Assembly (NCBI RefSeq): GCF_000069785.1
Contig: NC_010528.1
Location: 3,352,912 to 3,416,911 of the forward strand
DNA from: Cupriavidus taiwanensis LMG 19424
Lineage (GTDB): Bacteria > Pseudomonadota > Gammaproteobacteria > Burkholderiales > Burkholderiaceae
DNA length: 64,000 nt
Direction: 5' to 3'
In this document: one piece after another, positions 28,682 to 39,006 of the stretch
How positions within the stretch are numbered: position 1 is the first letter of the stretch
Layout: every line of letters starts with the position of its first letter
Notes under the pieces: model-generated
The model's database searches: none
Told to the model about the DNA's origin: nothing
What the model saw: the letters and a program-made list of their open reading frames with translations, nothing else
Translations under genes and position numbers: made by a program

Positions 28682-29297
28682 GATTGTCTCTGGTGCCGGC
28701 GGCATGTCGCGCTCGGGCGATCATGGCCGGTCTGGTTGATTCTCCCTGGTGCGGCTGCCTGGGCAGGCACACCTGCCGGCAGCATGGCTCCGGTGGGTCG
28801 TTGTCATCACATCGCGGGCATTGCCTCGCTTGCGAGCCGACACGACGGCGCGCATCCTAACCCGAGCCGGCGGTTCTCGCCCTGATCCCGGGGCAGATTC
28901 CACGCAATTCGTACCGATCCGATCTTGGAGCGGCATGGGCATGCGTGCTGCCGTGCCTTTGCGGTCATGTTGTGCGCCGAAAGGCCCCATCGCGACATCA
29001 ACTTAACATACATGCTTGAATGTATATATAATACGCGCTTGTCCGGCATTCGGCCAGCCGCCCTCTGTGACCTACCCAGCACAGTGAGCGCTCCTGCCGC
29101 AGGCCAGCCGGGCAATTTATCCAGTCGTTACATAAAAGCCACCGTTCGTCGCAAACGTCACCGCGACGCCGCGATTTGTGGCTAGCATCACGCTTTTGCC
29201 CGCCGCAAAGCCTTGCGGCGCGCCATGTCGTTCCCGTTTGTCCGATGACAGGCCGGGGCGGCACGGCGGATCTCAAATTGCCATCATGGGGTTATCG
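28682..29297. other. Divergent acrR-acrA control region
   Basis: 616 bp. The acrA promoter and operator lie at 29003-29032. The transcript leader of about 260 bases contains a perfect hairpin, CGCCGCAA-AGCC-TTGCGGCG, at 29201-29220. No gene is evident. Confidence 0.6.
29003..29032 (+). promoter_or_regulatory. acrA promoter with embedded AcrR-type operator
   Basis: TTAACA (29003-29008) and a perfect TATAAT (29027-29032) are 18 bp apart. Between them is ATACAT-N6-ATGTAT (29008-29025), closely matching the known E. coli AcrR operator half-sites (ATACAT...ATGTAT). A repressor bound here would block RNA polymerase directly. Confidence 0.8.
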
Positions 29298-30548
29298 ATG
29301 AGGAAGTCCCAACGTATCAGTTGCGTTGCAGCCTATGCACTAGCGGCCCTGTCGGCCGTGGCGCTGTCCGCCTGCGGCGACAAGAAGGCCGAGGGCGCTG
29401 CCCCGCCGCCGCCTGAAGTGGGCGTGGTCACCGTGACGCCGTCGGCGGTTGCCGTGGTCAATGAACTGCCGGGCCGCCTCGAAGGCGTGCGCACGGCCGA
29501 AGTGCGGGCGCGCGTCGAGGGCATCGTGCTGTCGCGCAACTACACCGAAGGCGGCGAAGTGAAGGCCGGCCAGGTCATGTTCCGCATCGACCCCGCGCCC
29601 TACCAGGCCGAACTGGCCTCGGCCCAGGCCGCGCTGCAGCGCGCCGAGGCCAACGCCGTGTCGGCGCGCCTGAAGGCCGACCGCTACAAGCCGCTGGTGG
29701 CCGTCAACGCGGTCAGCAAGCAGGAGTACGACGACGCCGTGGCCGCCGCCGGCCAGGCCAACGCCGACGTGGCGTCGGCCAAGGCCGCCGTGCGCACCGC
29801 CCAGATCAACGTGGGCTACACCACCGTGACCGCGCCGATCAGCGGCCGCGCCGGCCGCGCGCTGGTGACCGAGGGCGCGCTGGTGGGCAAGGGCGAGGCG
29901 ACCAAGCTGGCGCTGGTGGAGCAGGTGGACCCGATGTGGGTCACGTTCACGCAGCCGGCCTCGGAAGTCACGCGCCTGCGCCGCGCCATCGAGTCGGGCG
30001 CCGTGAAGGGCGTCAACGGCGGCGCCAACGTGCACCTGTACGTGGAAGACGGCCGCGAATACGAGCACACCGGCAAGCTGCTGTTCTCGGACATGACGGT
30101 CGACCCGACCACCGGCGCGATCACGCTGCGCGCGCAGTTCCCCAACCCGAAGCGCGAGCTGCTGTCGGGCACCTTCGTGCGCGTGAAGATCGAGCAGGGC
30201 GTGGACGAGAACGCGCTGACCGTGCCGCAGCGCGCTCTGATCCGCGGCGCCCAGGGCGCCAGCGTGATGGTGGTCGGTGCCGACGGCAACGTCGCGGCGG
30301 TGCCGGTCAAGGCGCCGCAGGCGATCGGTGACCGCTGGATCGTGACCGAAGGCCTGAAGGGCGGCGAGAAGGTGATCGTCGAGGGCCTGCAGAAGGTCAA
30401 GGTCGGCGCGCCGGCCAGGCCGGTGCCGTTCGTGCAGGCCGGTGCCTCGGCGCCGGCCGCCACGCCGACCGCGGCTTCCGCTGCCCCGGCCTCGGCCCCC
30501 AAGGCCGAAGCGAAGCAGGATGCGAAGGCCGAGGGCAAGCAAGGCTGA
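29298..30548 (+). CDS. acrA: RND efflux periplasmic adaptor lipoprotein (AcrA/MexA type)
   Basis: A 416-residue membrane fusion protein. The signal peptide ends in lipobox LSAC (Cys about 25), so it is lipid-anchored. Typical segments are 'VNELPGRLEGVRTAEVRARVEGIVLSR' (lipoyl/barrel), 'AELASAQAALQRAEANAV' (alpha-hairpin) and 'TVTAPISGRAGRALVTEGALV'. The last 40 residues are an Ala/Lys/Pro tail. The ATG at 29298 has GGGG upstream; an ATG at 29286 is possible but has no ribosome site. First gene of a three-gene pump operon. Confidence 0.93.
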   Translation: MRKSQRISCVAAYALAALSAVALSACGDKKAEGAAPPPPEVGVVTVTPSAVAVVNELPGRLEGVRTAEVRARVEGIVLSRNYTEGGEVKAGQVMFRIDPAPYQAELASAQAALQRAEANAVSARLKADRYKPLVAVNAVSKQEYDDAVAAAGQANADVASAKAAVRTAQINVGYTTVTAPISGRAGRALVTEGALVGKGEATKLALVEQVDPMWVTFTQPASEVTRLRRAIESGAVKGVNGGANVHLYVEDGREYEHTGKLLFSDMTVDPTTGAITLRAQFPNPKRELLSGTFVRVKIEQGVDENALTVPQRALIRGAQGASVMVVGADGNVAAVPVKAPQAIGDRWIVTEGLKGGEKVIVEGLQKVKVGAPARPVPFVQAGASAPAATPTAASAAPASAPKAEAKQDAKAEGKQG

Positions 30549-30620
30549 ACACCGCCGGGCCGCGATGGCTGACACCAGCCGCCGCGGCACACAGGGCTAG
30601 ACAAAGAGGGAGCCAGTCTT

Positions 30621-33600
30621 ATGGCCAAGTTTTTTATCGACCGGCCGGTGTTCGCGTGGGTGCTCGCGCTGATCATCGTGCTGGGCGGGATATTGTCGAT
30701 CATGCAGTTGCCGATCGCGCAGTACCCGAACATCGCGCCCCCCACGATCTCGGTCACCGCCACCTATCCGGGTGCGTCGGCCAAGACGCTGGAGGATTCC
30801 GTCACTTCGGTGATCGAGCAGGAGCTTAACGGCGCCCCCAACCTGCTCTACTACAACTCGACCAGCGAATCGACCGGCCTGGCGACGATCACCATCGCGT
30901 TCGCGCCGGGTTCGAACGTCGACCTGAACTCGGTCGAAGTGCAGAACCGCCTCAAGCGCGTGGAAGCGCGCCTGCCGGCGGAGGTCCGCCAGCAGGGCGT
31001 GCGCGTGGACAAGGCCGGGAACAACTACATGATGTTCCTGACCGTGTCGTCCAAGTCCGGCACGGCCAGTGCGATCCAGCTGGGCAACTACGTCTCGGCG
31101 CAGGTGATCGACTCGATCCGCCGCGTGCCGGGCGTGGGCCAGGCCGACCTGTTCGGCACCGAGTACGCGATGCGCATCTGGCTGGACCCGTCCAAGCTGA
31201 CCGGGTACAACCTGACGCCGCTGGACGTGACCGCCGCGGTGAGCGAGCAGAACGTGCAGGTCGCCGTGGGCGAACTGGGCGGCACGCCCTCGCCCAAGGG
31301 CACCGAGCTGAATGCCACCGTCACCACCGAAAGCCGGCTTTCCACGCCTGAGCAGTTCGCCAACATCCTGCTGCGCACCAACCCCGACGGTTCGTCGGTG
31401 CGCATCAAGGACGTGGGCCGCGTGGAGCTGGGCGGCGCCGACTACTCGACGCTGGCCCGCACCAACGGCAAGCCGTCGGCGGCCATCGCCATCAAGCTGG
31501 CCCCGACCGGCAACGCGCTGGCCACGGCCACCGCGGTGCGCGCCAAGATGGAAGAGCTGTCGAAGACCTTCCCGGCGGACTACCAGTACACGGTGCCTTA
31601 CGACACCTCGGCCTTCGTCAAGATCTCGATCGAGGAAGTGATCAAGACCCTGCTGGAAGCCGTGGTGCTGGTGTTCCTGGTGATGTACCTGTTCCTGCAG
31701 AACTTCCGCGCCACCATCATCCCGACGCTGGTGGTGCCGATCGCGCTGCTGGGCACGTTCGGCGCGCTGCTGGCGTTCGGCTTCTCCATCAACGTGCTGA
31801 CCATGTTCGGCATGGTGCTGGCGATCGGTATCCTGGTGGATGATGCGATCGTGGTGGTGGAAAACGTCGAGCGGATCATGAGCGAGGAAGGACTCTCGCC
31901 ACGCGAGGCGACGCGCAAGGCCATGGGCCAGATCACCGGCGCCATCGTCGGCATCACGCTGGTGCTGACCGCAGTGTTCATCCCGATGGCGTTCTTCTCG
32001 GGCTCGGTGGGCAACATCTACCGCCAGTTCTCGCTGTCGCTGATCGCCTCGATGGCATTCTCTGCGCTGCTGGCGCTGACGCTGACCCCGGCGCTGTGCG
32101 CGACGCTGCTCAAGCCGGTGGAAGCGGGCCATCACCATGAAAAGAAGGGTTTCTTCGGCTGGTTCAACCGCACCTTCGCCACGGCGTCGACCGGCTACCA
32201 GGGCGTGGTCGCGCGCATCCTCAAGCGCACCGGCCGCTACCTGATCATCTACGCGCTGATCATCGCGGGCGTGGTGGTGCTGTTCAAGCGCCTGCCGTCG
32301 TCGTTCCTGCCCGATGAAGACCAGGGCTACATGATCACGGTGGTGCAGCTGCCCAACGGCGCCACGCAGGACCGTACCATCGGCGTGCTCAAGCAGATCG
32401 AGGACTACTACCTGCAGAAGGAAAGCAAGGTGGTGGACCAGATGATCACGGTGGCGGGCTTCTCCTTCTTCGGCCGCGGCCAGAACGGCGGTATCGCGTT
32501 CGTGCGCCTGAAGGACTGGAAGGAGCGCACCGGCGACGGCGAGACCGCGCAGGCGCTGGTGGGCCGTGCCTTCGGCGCGCTGTCATTCATCAAGGACGCG
32601 ATCATCTTCCCGCTCAATCCGCCGGCGATCGCCGAGCTGGGCAACTCCTCGGGCTTCGACTTCCGCCTGCAGGACCGCACCGGCCAGGGCCACGCCAAGC
32701 TGATGGAAGCGCGCAACATGATGCTCGGCATGGCCGCGCAGAACCCGGTGCTGATGGGCGTGCGCCCCGAAGGCCAGGAAGACGCGCCGCAGCTGCAGAT
32801 CGACATCGACCGCGAGAAGGCGCGTGCGCTGGGCGTGTCGGTGGCCGAGATCAACTCGACGCTGTCGATTGCGTTCGGCTCCAGCTACGTCAATGACTTC
32901 ATCTATGAAGGCCGGGTGCGCAAGGTGATCGTGCAGGCCGACGGCGCCGACCGCCGCCTGCCCGACGACCTGACCAAGCTGCGCGTGAAGAACAGCAACG
33001 GCGACATGGTGGCGTTCGCGGCGTTTGCCACGTCGAAGTGGATCATGGGCTCGCCGCGCCTGGAGCGCTACAACGGCATGCCGGCGGTGAAGATCGCGGG
33101 CCAGGCCGCGCCGGGACGCAGTACCGGCGAAGCCATGCGCGCGATGGAAGAGAACTTCGCCAAGCTGCCGCCGGGCTTCGGCTTCGAGTGGTCGGGCCAG
33201 TCGTATGAAGAACGCCTGGCCGGCTCGCAGGAACCGATCCTGTACACGCTGTCGCTGATCATCGTGTTCCTGTGCCTGGCCGCGCTGTATGAAAGCTGGT
33301 CGATCCCGTTCTCGGTGCTGCTGGTGGTGCCGCTGGGCGTGCTCGGCGCGCTGCTGGGTGTGACGCTGCGCGGCATGCCCAACGACGTGTACTTCAAGGT
33401 CGGCCTGATCGCCACCATCGGCCTGTCGGCGAAGAACGCCATCCTGATCGTGGAATTCGCCAAGGACCTGCAGGCGCAAGGCAAGGGCCTGATCGAAGCC
33501 ACGCTGGAAGCGGTGCACCTGCGCTTCCGCCCGATCCTGATGACGTCGATGGCGTTCATCCTGGGCGTGCTGCCGCTGGCGATCGCCACCGGCGCGGGCT

Positions 33601-33773
33601 CGGGCAGCCAGCGCGCCATCGGTACCGGCGTGATGGGCGGGATGATCACGGCCACGGTGCTGGCGATCTTCCTGGTGCCGGTCTTCTTCGTCGTGGTGCG
33701 CAAGCGCTTCAAGGGCAGTGCTCGCCAGCGCATGCTGGACCAGAAGTGGCACGACCCCCAGGAGGAAATCTGA
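30621..33773 (+). CDS. acrB: RND multidrug efflux pump, HAE1 family (AcrB/MexB type)
   Basis: A 1050-residue inner-membrane trimeric pump. It begins '[41 protein letters not shown]', the HAE1 hallmark. The helix-4 proton-relay pair is in '[18 protein letters not shown]'; the conserved Lys region is in '[17 protein letters not shown]'. Length equals AcrB. It exports hydrophobic drugs, solvents and detergents, drawing on the proton gradient. The outer-membrane channel gene starts 2 bases after its stop. Confidence 0.96.
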   Translation: MAKFFIDRPVFAWVLALIIVLGGILSIMQLPIAQYPNIAPPTISVTATYPGASAKTLEDSVTSVIEQELNGAPNLLYYNSTSESTGLATITIAFAPGSNVDLNSVEVQNRLKRVEARLPAEVRQQGVRVDKAGNNYMMFLTVSSKSGTASAIQLGNYVSAQVIDSIRRVPGVGQADLFGTEYAMRIWLDPSKLTGYNLTPLDVTAAVSEQNVQVAVGELGGTPSPKGTELNATVTTESRLSTPEQFANILLRTNPDGSSVRIKDVGRVELGGADYSTLARTNGKPSAAIAIKLAPTGNALATATAVRAKMEELSKTFPADYQYTVPYDTSAFVKISIEEVIKTLLEAVVLVFLVMYLFLQNFRATIIPTLVVPIALLGTFGALLAFGFSINVLTMFGMVLAIGILVDDAIVVVENVERIMSEEGLSPREATRKAMGQITGAIVGITLVLTAVFIPMAFFSGSVGNIYRQFSLSLIASMAFSALLALTLTPALCATLLKPVEAGHHHEKKGFFGWFNRTFATASTGYQGVVARILKRTGRYLIIYALIIAGVVVLFKRLPSSFLPDEDQGYMITVVQLPNGATQDRTIGVLKQIEDYYLQKESKVVDQMITVAGFSFFGRGQNGGIAFVRLKDWKERTGDGETAQALVGRAFGALSFIKDAIIFPLNPPAIAELGNSSGFDFRLQDRTGQGHAKLMEARNMMLGMAAQNPVLMGVRPEGQEDAPQLQIDIDREKARALGVSVAEINSTLSIAFGSSYVNDFIYEGRVRKVIVQADGADRRLPDDLTKLRVKNSNGDMVAFAAFATSKWIMGSPRLERYNGMPAVKIAGQAAPGRSTGEAMRAMEENFAKLPPGFGFEWSGQSYEERLAGSQEPILYTLSLIIVFLCLAALYESWSIPFSVLLVVPLGVLGALLGVTLRGMPNDVYFKVGLIATIGLSAKNAILIVEFAKDLQAQGKGLIEATLEAVHLRFRPILMTSMAFILGVLPLAIATGAGSGSQRAIGTGVMGGMITATVLAIFLVPVFFVVVRKRFKGSARQRMLDQKWHDPQEEI

Positions 33774-33775
33774 AC

Positions 33776-35260
33776 ATGACCAAGACTCTGACCACACTGC
33801 TGCTGGTGGCCGGCGTGCTCACGGGGTGCACGCTGGCGCCCCACTATGACCGCCCTGCCCCGCCGGTGGCAGACAGCTTCCCGACGGCGCCCGAAGGCTA
33901 TGCCACCGCCGAGGTGAAGAGCGGCGAAACCCGCCGTGCCGCGGACATCGGCTGGCGCGAGTTCTTCCGCGACCCGCGCCTGCAGGCGCTGATCGCGACC
34001 TCGCTCGACAACAACCGCGACCTGCGCACCGCGGCGCTGCGCATAGAGGAAGCGCGCGCCACGTACCAGGTCCAGCGCGCCGACCTGCTGCCCACGGTGA
34101 ATGTCAACGGCGGCTACACCCGGGCCCGCACCACGGCCGCCGAGGCGGCGACGGTGCTCGGGCAGCCGGGGGTGACCGAGGTGTACCAGGTCGGCCTGGG
34201 CATCTCGTCGTACGAGCTGGATTTCTTCGGGCGCGTGCGCAGCCTGTCCAATGCCGCGCTGGCGCAGTACTTCGCCACCGAGGAGGCGCGCCGCTCGGCG
34301 CAGATCTCGCTGGTCTCGGAAGTCGCCAAGGCCTACCTGGCCGAGCGCGCCTACGCCGAGCAGTACGAGCTGGCGCGCGACACCCTGAAGGCGCGCGAAA
34401 GCACCTACGGTCTGGCCAAGCAGCGCTTCGAGGCTGGCGCTACCTCGGCGCTGGACCTGCGCGACAACGAGTCGCTGGTGGCGCAGGCACGCGTCGCCGC
34501 GGCGCAGCTGGCACGCCAGCGCGCGCAGGCGCATAACGCGCTCGAAGTGCTGGTGGGCAAGCCCATCGGCACCATCGAGAACCTGCCCGAGCCGATGCGC
34601 CTGTCGGACGAGCGCATCATCAGCGATATCCCGCCGGGGCTGCCGTCGGACCTGCTCGAGCAGCGTCCCGATATCCGGCAGGCCGAGCAGCAGCTGCTGT
34701 CGGCCAACGCCAATATCGGCGCGGCGCGCGCGGCGTTCTTCCCGCGCATCTCGCTGACCACCAGCGTGGGCACCATCAGCCCGACGTTCTCGGGGCTGTT
34801 CGATGCCGGCACGCGCGCCTGGTCGTTCGCGCCGCAGCTGACGCTGCCGATCTTCGACTATGGCCGCAACCTGTCGAACCTGGATCTGGCCAACGTGCGC
34901 AAGAACATCCAGATCGCCAACTACGAGAAGACCATCCAGACGGCCTTCGCGGAAGTGGCGGACGCGCTGGTGGCGCGCGGCACGCTGGAAGACCAGGTCG
35001 CGGGCCAGGAGCAGGTGCGCAATGCCGAAGCCGCTCGCTACGAGCTGGCGCGGCTGCGCTTCCGCAGCGGCGTGGCCAGCTACCTGGACGAGCTCGATGC
35101 GCAGCGCCAGCTGTTCACCGCGGAACAGGCGCTGGTGCAGGCGCGGCAGCTGCGGCTGAACAATGCGATCGATTTGTACCGGTCGCTGGGCGGCGGCTTG
35201 CAGGAGAGCAGTGCGGTGGCGCAGCAGGCGCCGGCGCAACAGGGGACGGTGACGCAGTAG
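33776..35260 (+). CDS. oprM: Outer-membrane efflux channel lipoprotein (OprM/NodT family)
   Basis: A 494-residue TolC-like channel. Lipobox LTGC gives a lipidated N-terminus near residue 18. Family motifs are 'WREFFRDPRLQALIATSLDNNRDLRTAALRIEEARATYQ', 'LLEQRPDIRQAEQQLLSANANIGAARAAFFPRISLT' and the second repeat near the C-terminus. GGAGGA overlaps the end of the pump gene and fixes the ATG at 33776. Completes the tripartite system and could also serve the orphan RND pair at 9-13 kb. Confidence 0.95.
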   Translation: MTKTLTTLLLVAGVLTGCTLAPHYDRPAPPVADSFPTAPEGYATAEVKSGETRRAADIGWREFFRDPRLQALIATSLDNNRDLRTAALRIEEARATYQVQRADLLPTVNVNGGYTRARTTAAEAATVLGQPGVTEVYQVGLGISSYELDFFGRVRSLSNAALAQYFATEEARRSAQISLVSEVAKAYLAERAYAEQYELARDTLKARESTYGLAKQRFEAGATSALDLRDNESLVAQARVAAAQLARQRAQAHNALEVLVGKPIGTIENLPEPMRLSDERIISDIPPGLPSDLLEQRPDIRQAEQQLLSANANIGAARAAFFPRISLTTSVGTISPTFSGLFDAGTRAWSFAPQLTLPIFDYGRNLSNLDLANVRKNIQIANYEKTIQTAFAEVADALVARGTLEDQVAGQEQVRNAEAARYELARLRFRSGVASYLDELDAQRQLFTAEQALVQARQLRLNNAIDLYRSLGGGLQESSAVAQQAPAQQGTVTQ

Positions 35261-35278
35261 CGCCGCCTGTTGCCCTAA

Positions 35279-35314
35279 CAAAAAAACGACGCGCCTCGGC
35301 GCGTCGTTTTTTTT
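35279..35314. terminator. Bidirectional rho-independent terminator
   Basis: AACGACGCGC-CTCG-GCGCGTCGTT forms a perfect 10-bp stem flanked by an A-run and eight T. It ends the acrAB-oprM operon on the plus strand, and the A-run makes it usable for the convergent OmpW-side operon too. Confidence 0.93.
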
Positions 35315-35328
35315 GCTGGTGGTTCGCT

Positions 35329-35354
35329 CCCCTCTCCCGCTTGCGGGAGAGGGA
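35329..35354. repeat. REP-like palindromic repeat
   Basis: CCCCTCTCCCGC-TT-GCGGGAGAGGGA, one mismatch at the outer pair. Between the terminator and the OmpW-like gene. Confidence 0.75.
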
Positions 35355-35415
35355 GTACGCCGGCAGCGGTTCATGCGCTAAAGCGAGTGGTTTCGCCACT
35401 GGCTTTTTTTCGTCC

Positions 35416-36255
35416 TCAAAACTTATACGAAGCCGCCACAAAAAACACCAGCGGATTCGGCTCCAGCTTCGTCTTCGACGTCGACAGCACCGTCCCGTTG
35501 GCCGCCTTGATCGTCATCGTCGACGTGGTCTTCAGCGGGATATACGTCACCGCCGCCGTCAGCCCCCAATGCTCGTCGAAGTTATACGTGCCCCCGATAT
35601 TGAAGACCGGCGCCCACGACGACGACGCATCGGCGCTGACCGAAGTCGGCCCCGGAATGCCCGCGCCCGCCGCGAGGATGGCGCCGAGGTTGTTGTTGAC
35701 CGAGCTGGCGAAGGCCGGATTGACTTCGATGTTGGTAAAGAAGTTGTACGAGACGCCGAGCCCCAGGAATGGCCGGAAGCGCGTGCCCGGGTCCAGGAAG
35801 TGGTACTGCACCATCGCCGCCGGACTCCACTGGCGCGCCTTGGTGATGATCGGGTTCAGCGCCGGGTCGCCCAGGCTCTGGCGGCCAAGCGCGCCGGCCG
35901 GGCCGGGCGGGATCAGCTCGCCATGGCCATAGAGCTTGAACTCGGGCGGGATGCCGCCCACCGCGGTGATGGCGATATGGTCGGTGACGAAGTGGCTGAA
36001 GGTCAGCCCCAGCGTATTGGCGTTGGACGACGAGATGCTGCTGCCCGGCGCGGTGAAGGTCGACGGCAGCCCGAGCGGGTAGTTGATCGGCACGTCCAGC
36101 AGCGTGGTGGTGAGCGGGTCGCTCTGGCCGTGGGTCCGGATATGGAACCAGCCGGCCGAGACCACGTTGTCACCCTTCTTCTGGGCGTGGGCAGGCAGGG
36201 CGATGCTGGCCAGCGTGGCCAGCACCAGCGCAAGGGTCAGGCGCAAGGTCTTCAT
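35416..36255 (-). CDS. OmpW/AlkL-family outer-membrane protein
   Basis: A 279-residue protein. The Sec signal peptide 'MKTLRLTLALVLATLASIALPAHA' (cleavage after residue 24) and the terminal 'NPLVFFVAASYKF' (aromatic C-terminus recognised by the Bam machinery) mark an eight-stranded barrel. Inner blocks 'GLGVSYNFFTNIEVNP', 'NIGGTYNFDEHWGLTAAVTYIPLKT' are characteristic of OmpW. It is somewhat longer than OmpW (about 210), like AlkL-type proteins that admit hydrophobic molecules. It is last in a run of minus-strand genes (80 bp from its neighbour) with GMC oxidase and lipoproteins, supporting uptake of an oily substrate. Confidence 0.87.
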   Translation of the reverse strand: MKTLRLTLALVLATLASIALPAHAQKKGDNVVSAGWFHIRTHGQSDPLTTTLLDVPINYPLGLPSTFTAPGSSISSSNANTLGLTFSHFVTDHIAITAVGGIPPEFKLYGHGELIPPGPAGALGRQSLGDPALNPIITKARQWSPAAMVQYHFLDPGTRFRPFLGLGVSYNFFTNIEVNPAFASSVNNNLGAILAAGAGIPGPTSVSADASSSWAPVFNIGGTYNFDEHWGLTAAVTYIPLKTTSTMTIKAANGTVLSTSKTKLEPNPLVFFVAASYKF

Positions 36256-36335
36256 GTTGTGTCCCCGGGCAGTGAAGTCACTGTGATGCATCGATAAAGG
36301 CGCCGGGGCTGCGATGGCCCCGGGCCTGGGCCGGC

Positions 36336-37616
36336 TTATTGCACGAACGCGCCGACGGTGAAGTACGGGCCGCTGTCGCGCTGCTCCAGGAAGCCGAATA
36401 CGCCGCCCGTGAACATCAGCTTGCCGGTCGGTGCCGAGCCGGCGGGCGCCTCGCGGCGCGAGGTGCGGACCACGCCGGGCACCTGCTGCGAGAAGTCGAG
36501 CCGGTACGGGATTGCCAGCGACGCATCGGACGGCCGGAACGGATCCATCATGGTCGCGGCGGCACCCACCAGCGCCGTCACGCGGTAGTTGAAGTTGCTG
36601 TCGACGCCGACGTATTCGCCGTTGACCGTGCCCTCGGTGACGGCCGCGGCGGGCGCCATCATGCCGATGCCAATCTCGTCGTCGGCGCCCAGGGGCCCGT
36701 TGGCAAGCGAGTCATTGGCATAGCCCACGCGGATCATGATCGGCACCAGCTGGCCGCGCAGCTTGCCGACGATCAGGTAGGCCTTGCCCAGCGTGCTGCC
36801 CAGCGTGGGCGGCTGGCTCTCGGCCTTGTAGTTGGTCGACAGCAGCGCGCCGCTGGGCTGCGGCACGAAGTTGTTGCCCTTGCGCTCGCAGCTGCCGCTG
36901 GCGTTGTCGCAGACCGTGAACGAGCCGTCGGCGGCGAGCGCCATGCGGTAGTCCTGCGCCACCAGCTTGAACTGCTTGGACGGCACTTCGTGGAAGCCGG
37001 TGCCGTTGTATTGGCCGGCGATCTTCGACAGGTCGGTCTCGGTCTGCGCGAAGCCGATGAACTGGAAGTACGGGAAGGTGGTATCCGGCACCGCGCCGGC
37101 GCCGAGCACGCCGTTGAACTGGATGCGCGCGCCGGGGATGGTGCCGCCCGCCACGCCTTCGCCGACGAAGAGCTTGGCGGGGCGGGCGGGGTCGAGGCTG
37201 GCGCCGCTCAGCTCGAACGCGCACTGGTTCAGCTTCTCGGTGGGCAGGCCGGTCTCGGCCTTCAGCGTGCCGCGCATCACGTTCAGGCCATTGGTGGGGT
37301 CGCTGCGCGTGGGCTGCACGGTGCCGGGCTGGCGCGGCACCGAGGAATCGAGGAAGGTCACCTGCCACGTCATGCGGGTGGTGTCGATCTGCACCTTGAC
37401 CAGTTCGCCGGAGCCGGTGCCGCCGGTGAAGGTGGTGTTGTAGTCGAGCGAGGCCGGGCACAGGCGCGTCTGCGCGGCCGCGGGGGTGGCCGGGGCGTCG
37501 TCGCCGCCGCCGCCGCCGCAGGCGGCAAGCATGGCGGTCGCGGCCGCGGCCAGCGCGCGCGCCGGCACGGTCGATGGGCGCGGCGCCCGTGGCAGGTGGT
37601 TTCGTTGGGGCTGCAT
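36336..37616 (-). CDS. Large secreted lipoprotein, paralogue A (DUF2957-like)
   Basis: 426 residues with lipobox LAAC followed by a Gly5-Asp-Asp linker, so a surface or periplasmic lipoprotein. It shares 'LCPASLDYNTTFTGGTGSGE', 'VAGGTIPGA', 'FAQTETDLSKIAGQYN' and 'YLIVGKLRGQLVPIMIRVGYA' with the next gene, its tandem paralogue. I associate this pattern with DUF2957 proteins of Ralstonia/Burkholderia, from memory and not firmly. Mostly beta-rich with little helix. Function unknown. The start (MQPQRNHL) gives a sensible signal peptide. Only 34 bp separate it from the upstream paralogue. Confidence 0.7.
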   Translation of the reverse strand: MQPQRNHLPRAPRPSTVPARALAAAATAMLAACGGGGGDDAPATPAAAQTRLCPASLDYNTTFTGGTGSGELVKVQIDTTRMTWQVTFLDSSVPRQPGTVQPTRSDPTNGLNVMRGTLKAETGLPTEKLNQCAFELSGASLDPARPAKLFVGEGVAGGTIPGARIQFNGVLGAGAVPDTTFPYFQFIGFAQTETDLSKIAGQYNGTGFHEVPSKQFKLVAQDYRMALAADGSFTVCDNASGSCERKGNNFVPQPSGALLSTNYKAESQPPTLGSTLGKAYLIVGKLRGQLVPIMIRVGYANDSLANGPLGADDEIGIGMMAPAAAVTEGTVNGEYVGVDSNFNYRVTALVGAAATMMDPFRPSDASLAIPYRLDFSQQVPGVVRTSRREAPAGSAPTGKLMFTGGVFGFLEQRDSGPYFTVGAFVQ

Positions 37617-37650
37617 GGTTGTCTCCTCGTTGCTTTTGTCTGCGCTGCGA

Positions 37651-39006
37651 TCAGGGCGCCGCCAGCACGCCGACACGGAAGGTCGGGCTGCTGCCGCCGG
37701 TGCCTGACAAGTGGCTGAACACACGGCCGCTCGCAATGAGCGCGCCGGTCGTGCCGCTGTTATCGGTGGTGTTCACCATGCCCGCCGCGGCCTGCGTGAA
37801 GTCGAGCTGGAAGCCGCCGGTCTGGTTCATCGTCATCGGGTCGAGCAGGTCAACGCGGGCGCCCTTGATCAGCGACGCGGTATAGGCAAAGTCGCTGCCC
37901 GAGCCGATATAGCCGCCGTCGAGCCGGCCGCTGGCGACGGTGGTGGCCGGCGCCATCAGCGCGAGCCCCGATTCATCGTCGACATTGACCGTCAGCGGCA
38001 GCAGCGAGATCTGCGCATAGCCGGTGCGCACCAGCAGCGGCACCAGCGCGCCATTGAGCTTGCCCACCACCATCAGCCCCTTGGCGCGGCTGGCGTTGCT
38101 GGCGGTAATGGCCTGGCTCTGGAACGACGGATAGCGGCGGCTGCCGTCGGCATTGCTGCTTTCGAACGCGCCGTCGGCGCTGCGCAGCTTCCAGTTGTTG
38201 CCGGTGCTGACGCAGCTGCCCGCCGCGGTGGTGCAGCTGCCGTCGGCGTTCAGCGTCTCGGTGGTCTGCGCGGTGGCGGGCGTGAAGTGGCTCTGGGCGG
38301 TCAGCGCGCCGCCGGAGGGCACCTGGTGGTAGCCCAGCAGGTTGTAGGTGCCGGCGACCCGGGCGAAATCGGTCTCGGTCTGCGCGAACGCCAGCACCGG
38401 ATAGAACGGGAAGGTGGTCGCCGGGATCGCACCGAGGCCGAGCACACCCGGATAGGAAATGGTGGCGCCCGGGATGCCGCCGCCGGCGACGCCGTTGCCA
38501 AGGAAGATCACCGGCGGCCTGGCGCTGTCGATATTCGCTTGCGAGACACCGTCCGACGCCGTGGCGGTCTGCAGCGCCACCGCGCAGCGGTTCTGCTCGG
38601 CGGTGGGCAGCGAGGTCAGGTTGGCGAACGTGCCGGTGAAAGTCACGCCCGCGCGCGTCGGGCTGACGCTGCCGGGCTGCTTCGGCACCGGCGACTCGAT
38701 GATTTCCAGCTGGTACGTGCGCGCCGCGGTATCGAAGCGCAGCCTGACCAGTTCGCCCGCGCCGGAGCCGCCGGTGAAGGTGGTGCCGTAGTCCAGCGCC
38801 GCCGGGCACAGCGATCCGGGCGGGCCGCCGATGGTGACCGGCCCCTGCGCCGGGCACGTGCCGGTGTCCGCGCACTGCGGCGGCGCCTGCGTGCCGGCGC
38901 GCGGCGTGTCCTCGTCGCCGCCGCCACCACCGCAGCCGGCCAGCGCCGCGGCAACACTCACCCCTGTCACAACCAAAGTGCTGCGCCAAAGCCTCGACAT
39001 GGTCAT
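37651..39006 (-). CDS. Large secreted lipoprotein, paralogue B (DUF2957-like)
   Basis: 451 residues. Signal 'MTMSRLWRSTLVVTGVSVAAALAGC' has a lipobox, then a Gly-rich linker. Homologous over its full length to the downstream gene: 'LCPAALDYGTTFTGGSGAGE', 'VAGGGIPGA', 'FAQTETDFARVAGTYN' and 'GLMVVGKLNGALVPLLVRTGYA'. It contains Cys pairs in 'SCTTAAGSCVSTG' that also appear in paralogue A ('VCDNASGSCERKG'). AGGAGA fixes the ATG at 39006. Function unknown; tandem duplication next to an AlkL-like porin suggests a surface role in handling a hydrophobic compound. Confidence 0.7.
   Translation of the reverse strand: MTMSRLWRSTLVVTGVSVAAALAGCGGGGGDEDTPRAGTQAPPQCADTGTCPAQGPVTIGGPPGSLCPAALDYGTTFTGGSGAGELVRLRFDTAARTYQLEIIESPVPKQPGSVSPTRAGVTFTGTFANLTSLPTAEQNRCAVALQTATASDGVSQANIDSARPPVIFLGNGVAGGGIPGATISYPGVLGLGAIPATTFPFYPVLAFAQTETDFARVAGTYNLLGYHQVPSGGALTAQSHFTPATAQTTETLNADGSCTTAAGSCVSTGNNWKLRSADGAFESSNADGSRRYPSFQSQAITASNASRAKGLMVVGKLNGALVPLLVRTGYAQISLLPLTVNVDDESGLALMAPATTVASGRLDGGYIGSGSDFAYTASLIKGARVDLLDPMTMNQTGGFQLDFTQAAAGMVNTTDNSGTTGALIASGRVFSHLSGTGGSSPTFRVGVLAAP

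Noticed and set aside
35279..35314. Possible regulatory RNA hairpin after the acr operon
   Set aside because: Stem, A-run and T-run are fully explained as a bidirectional terminator.
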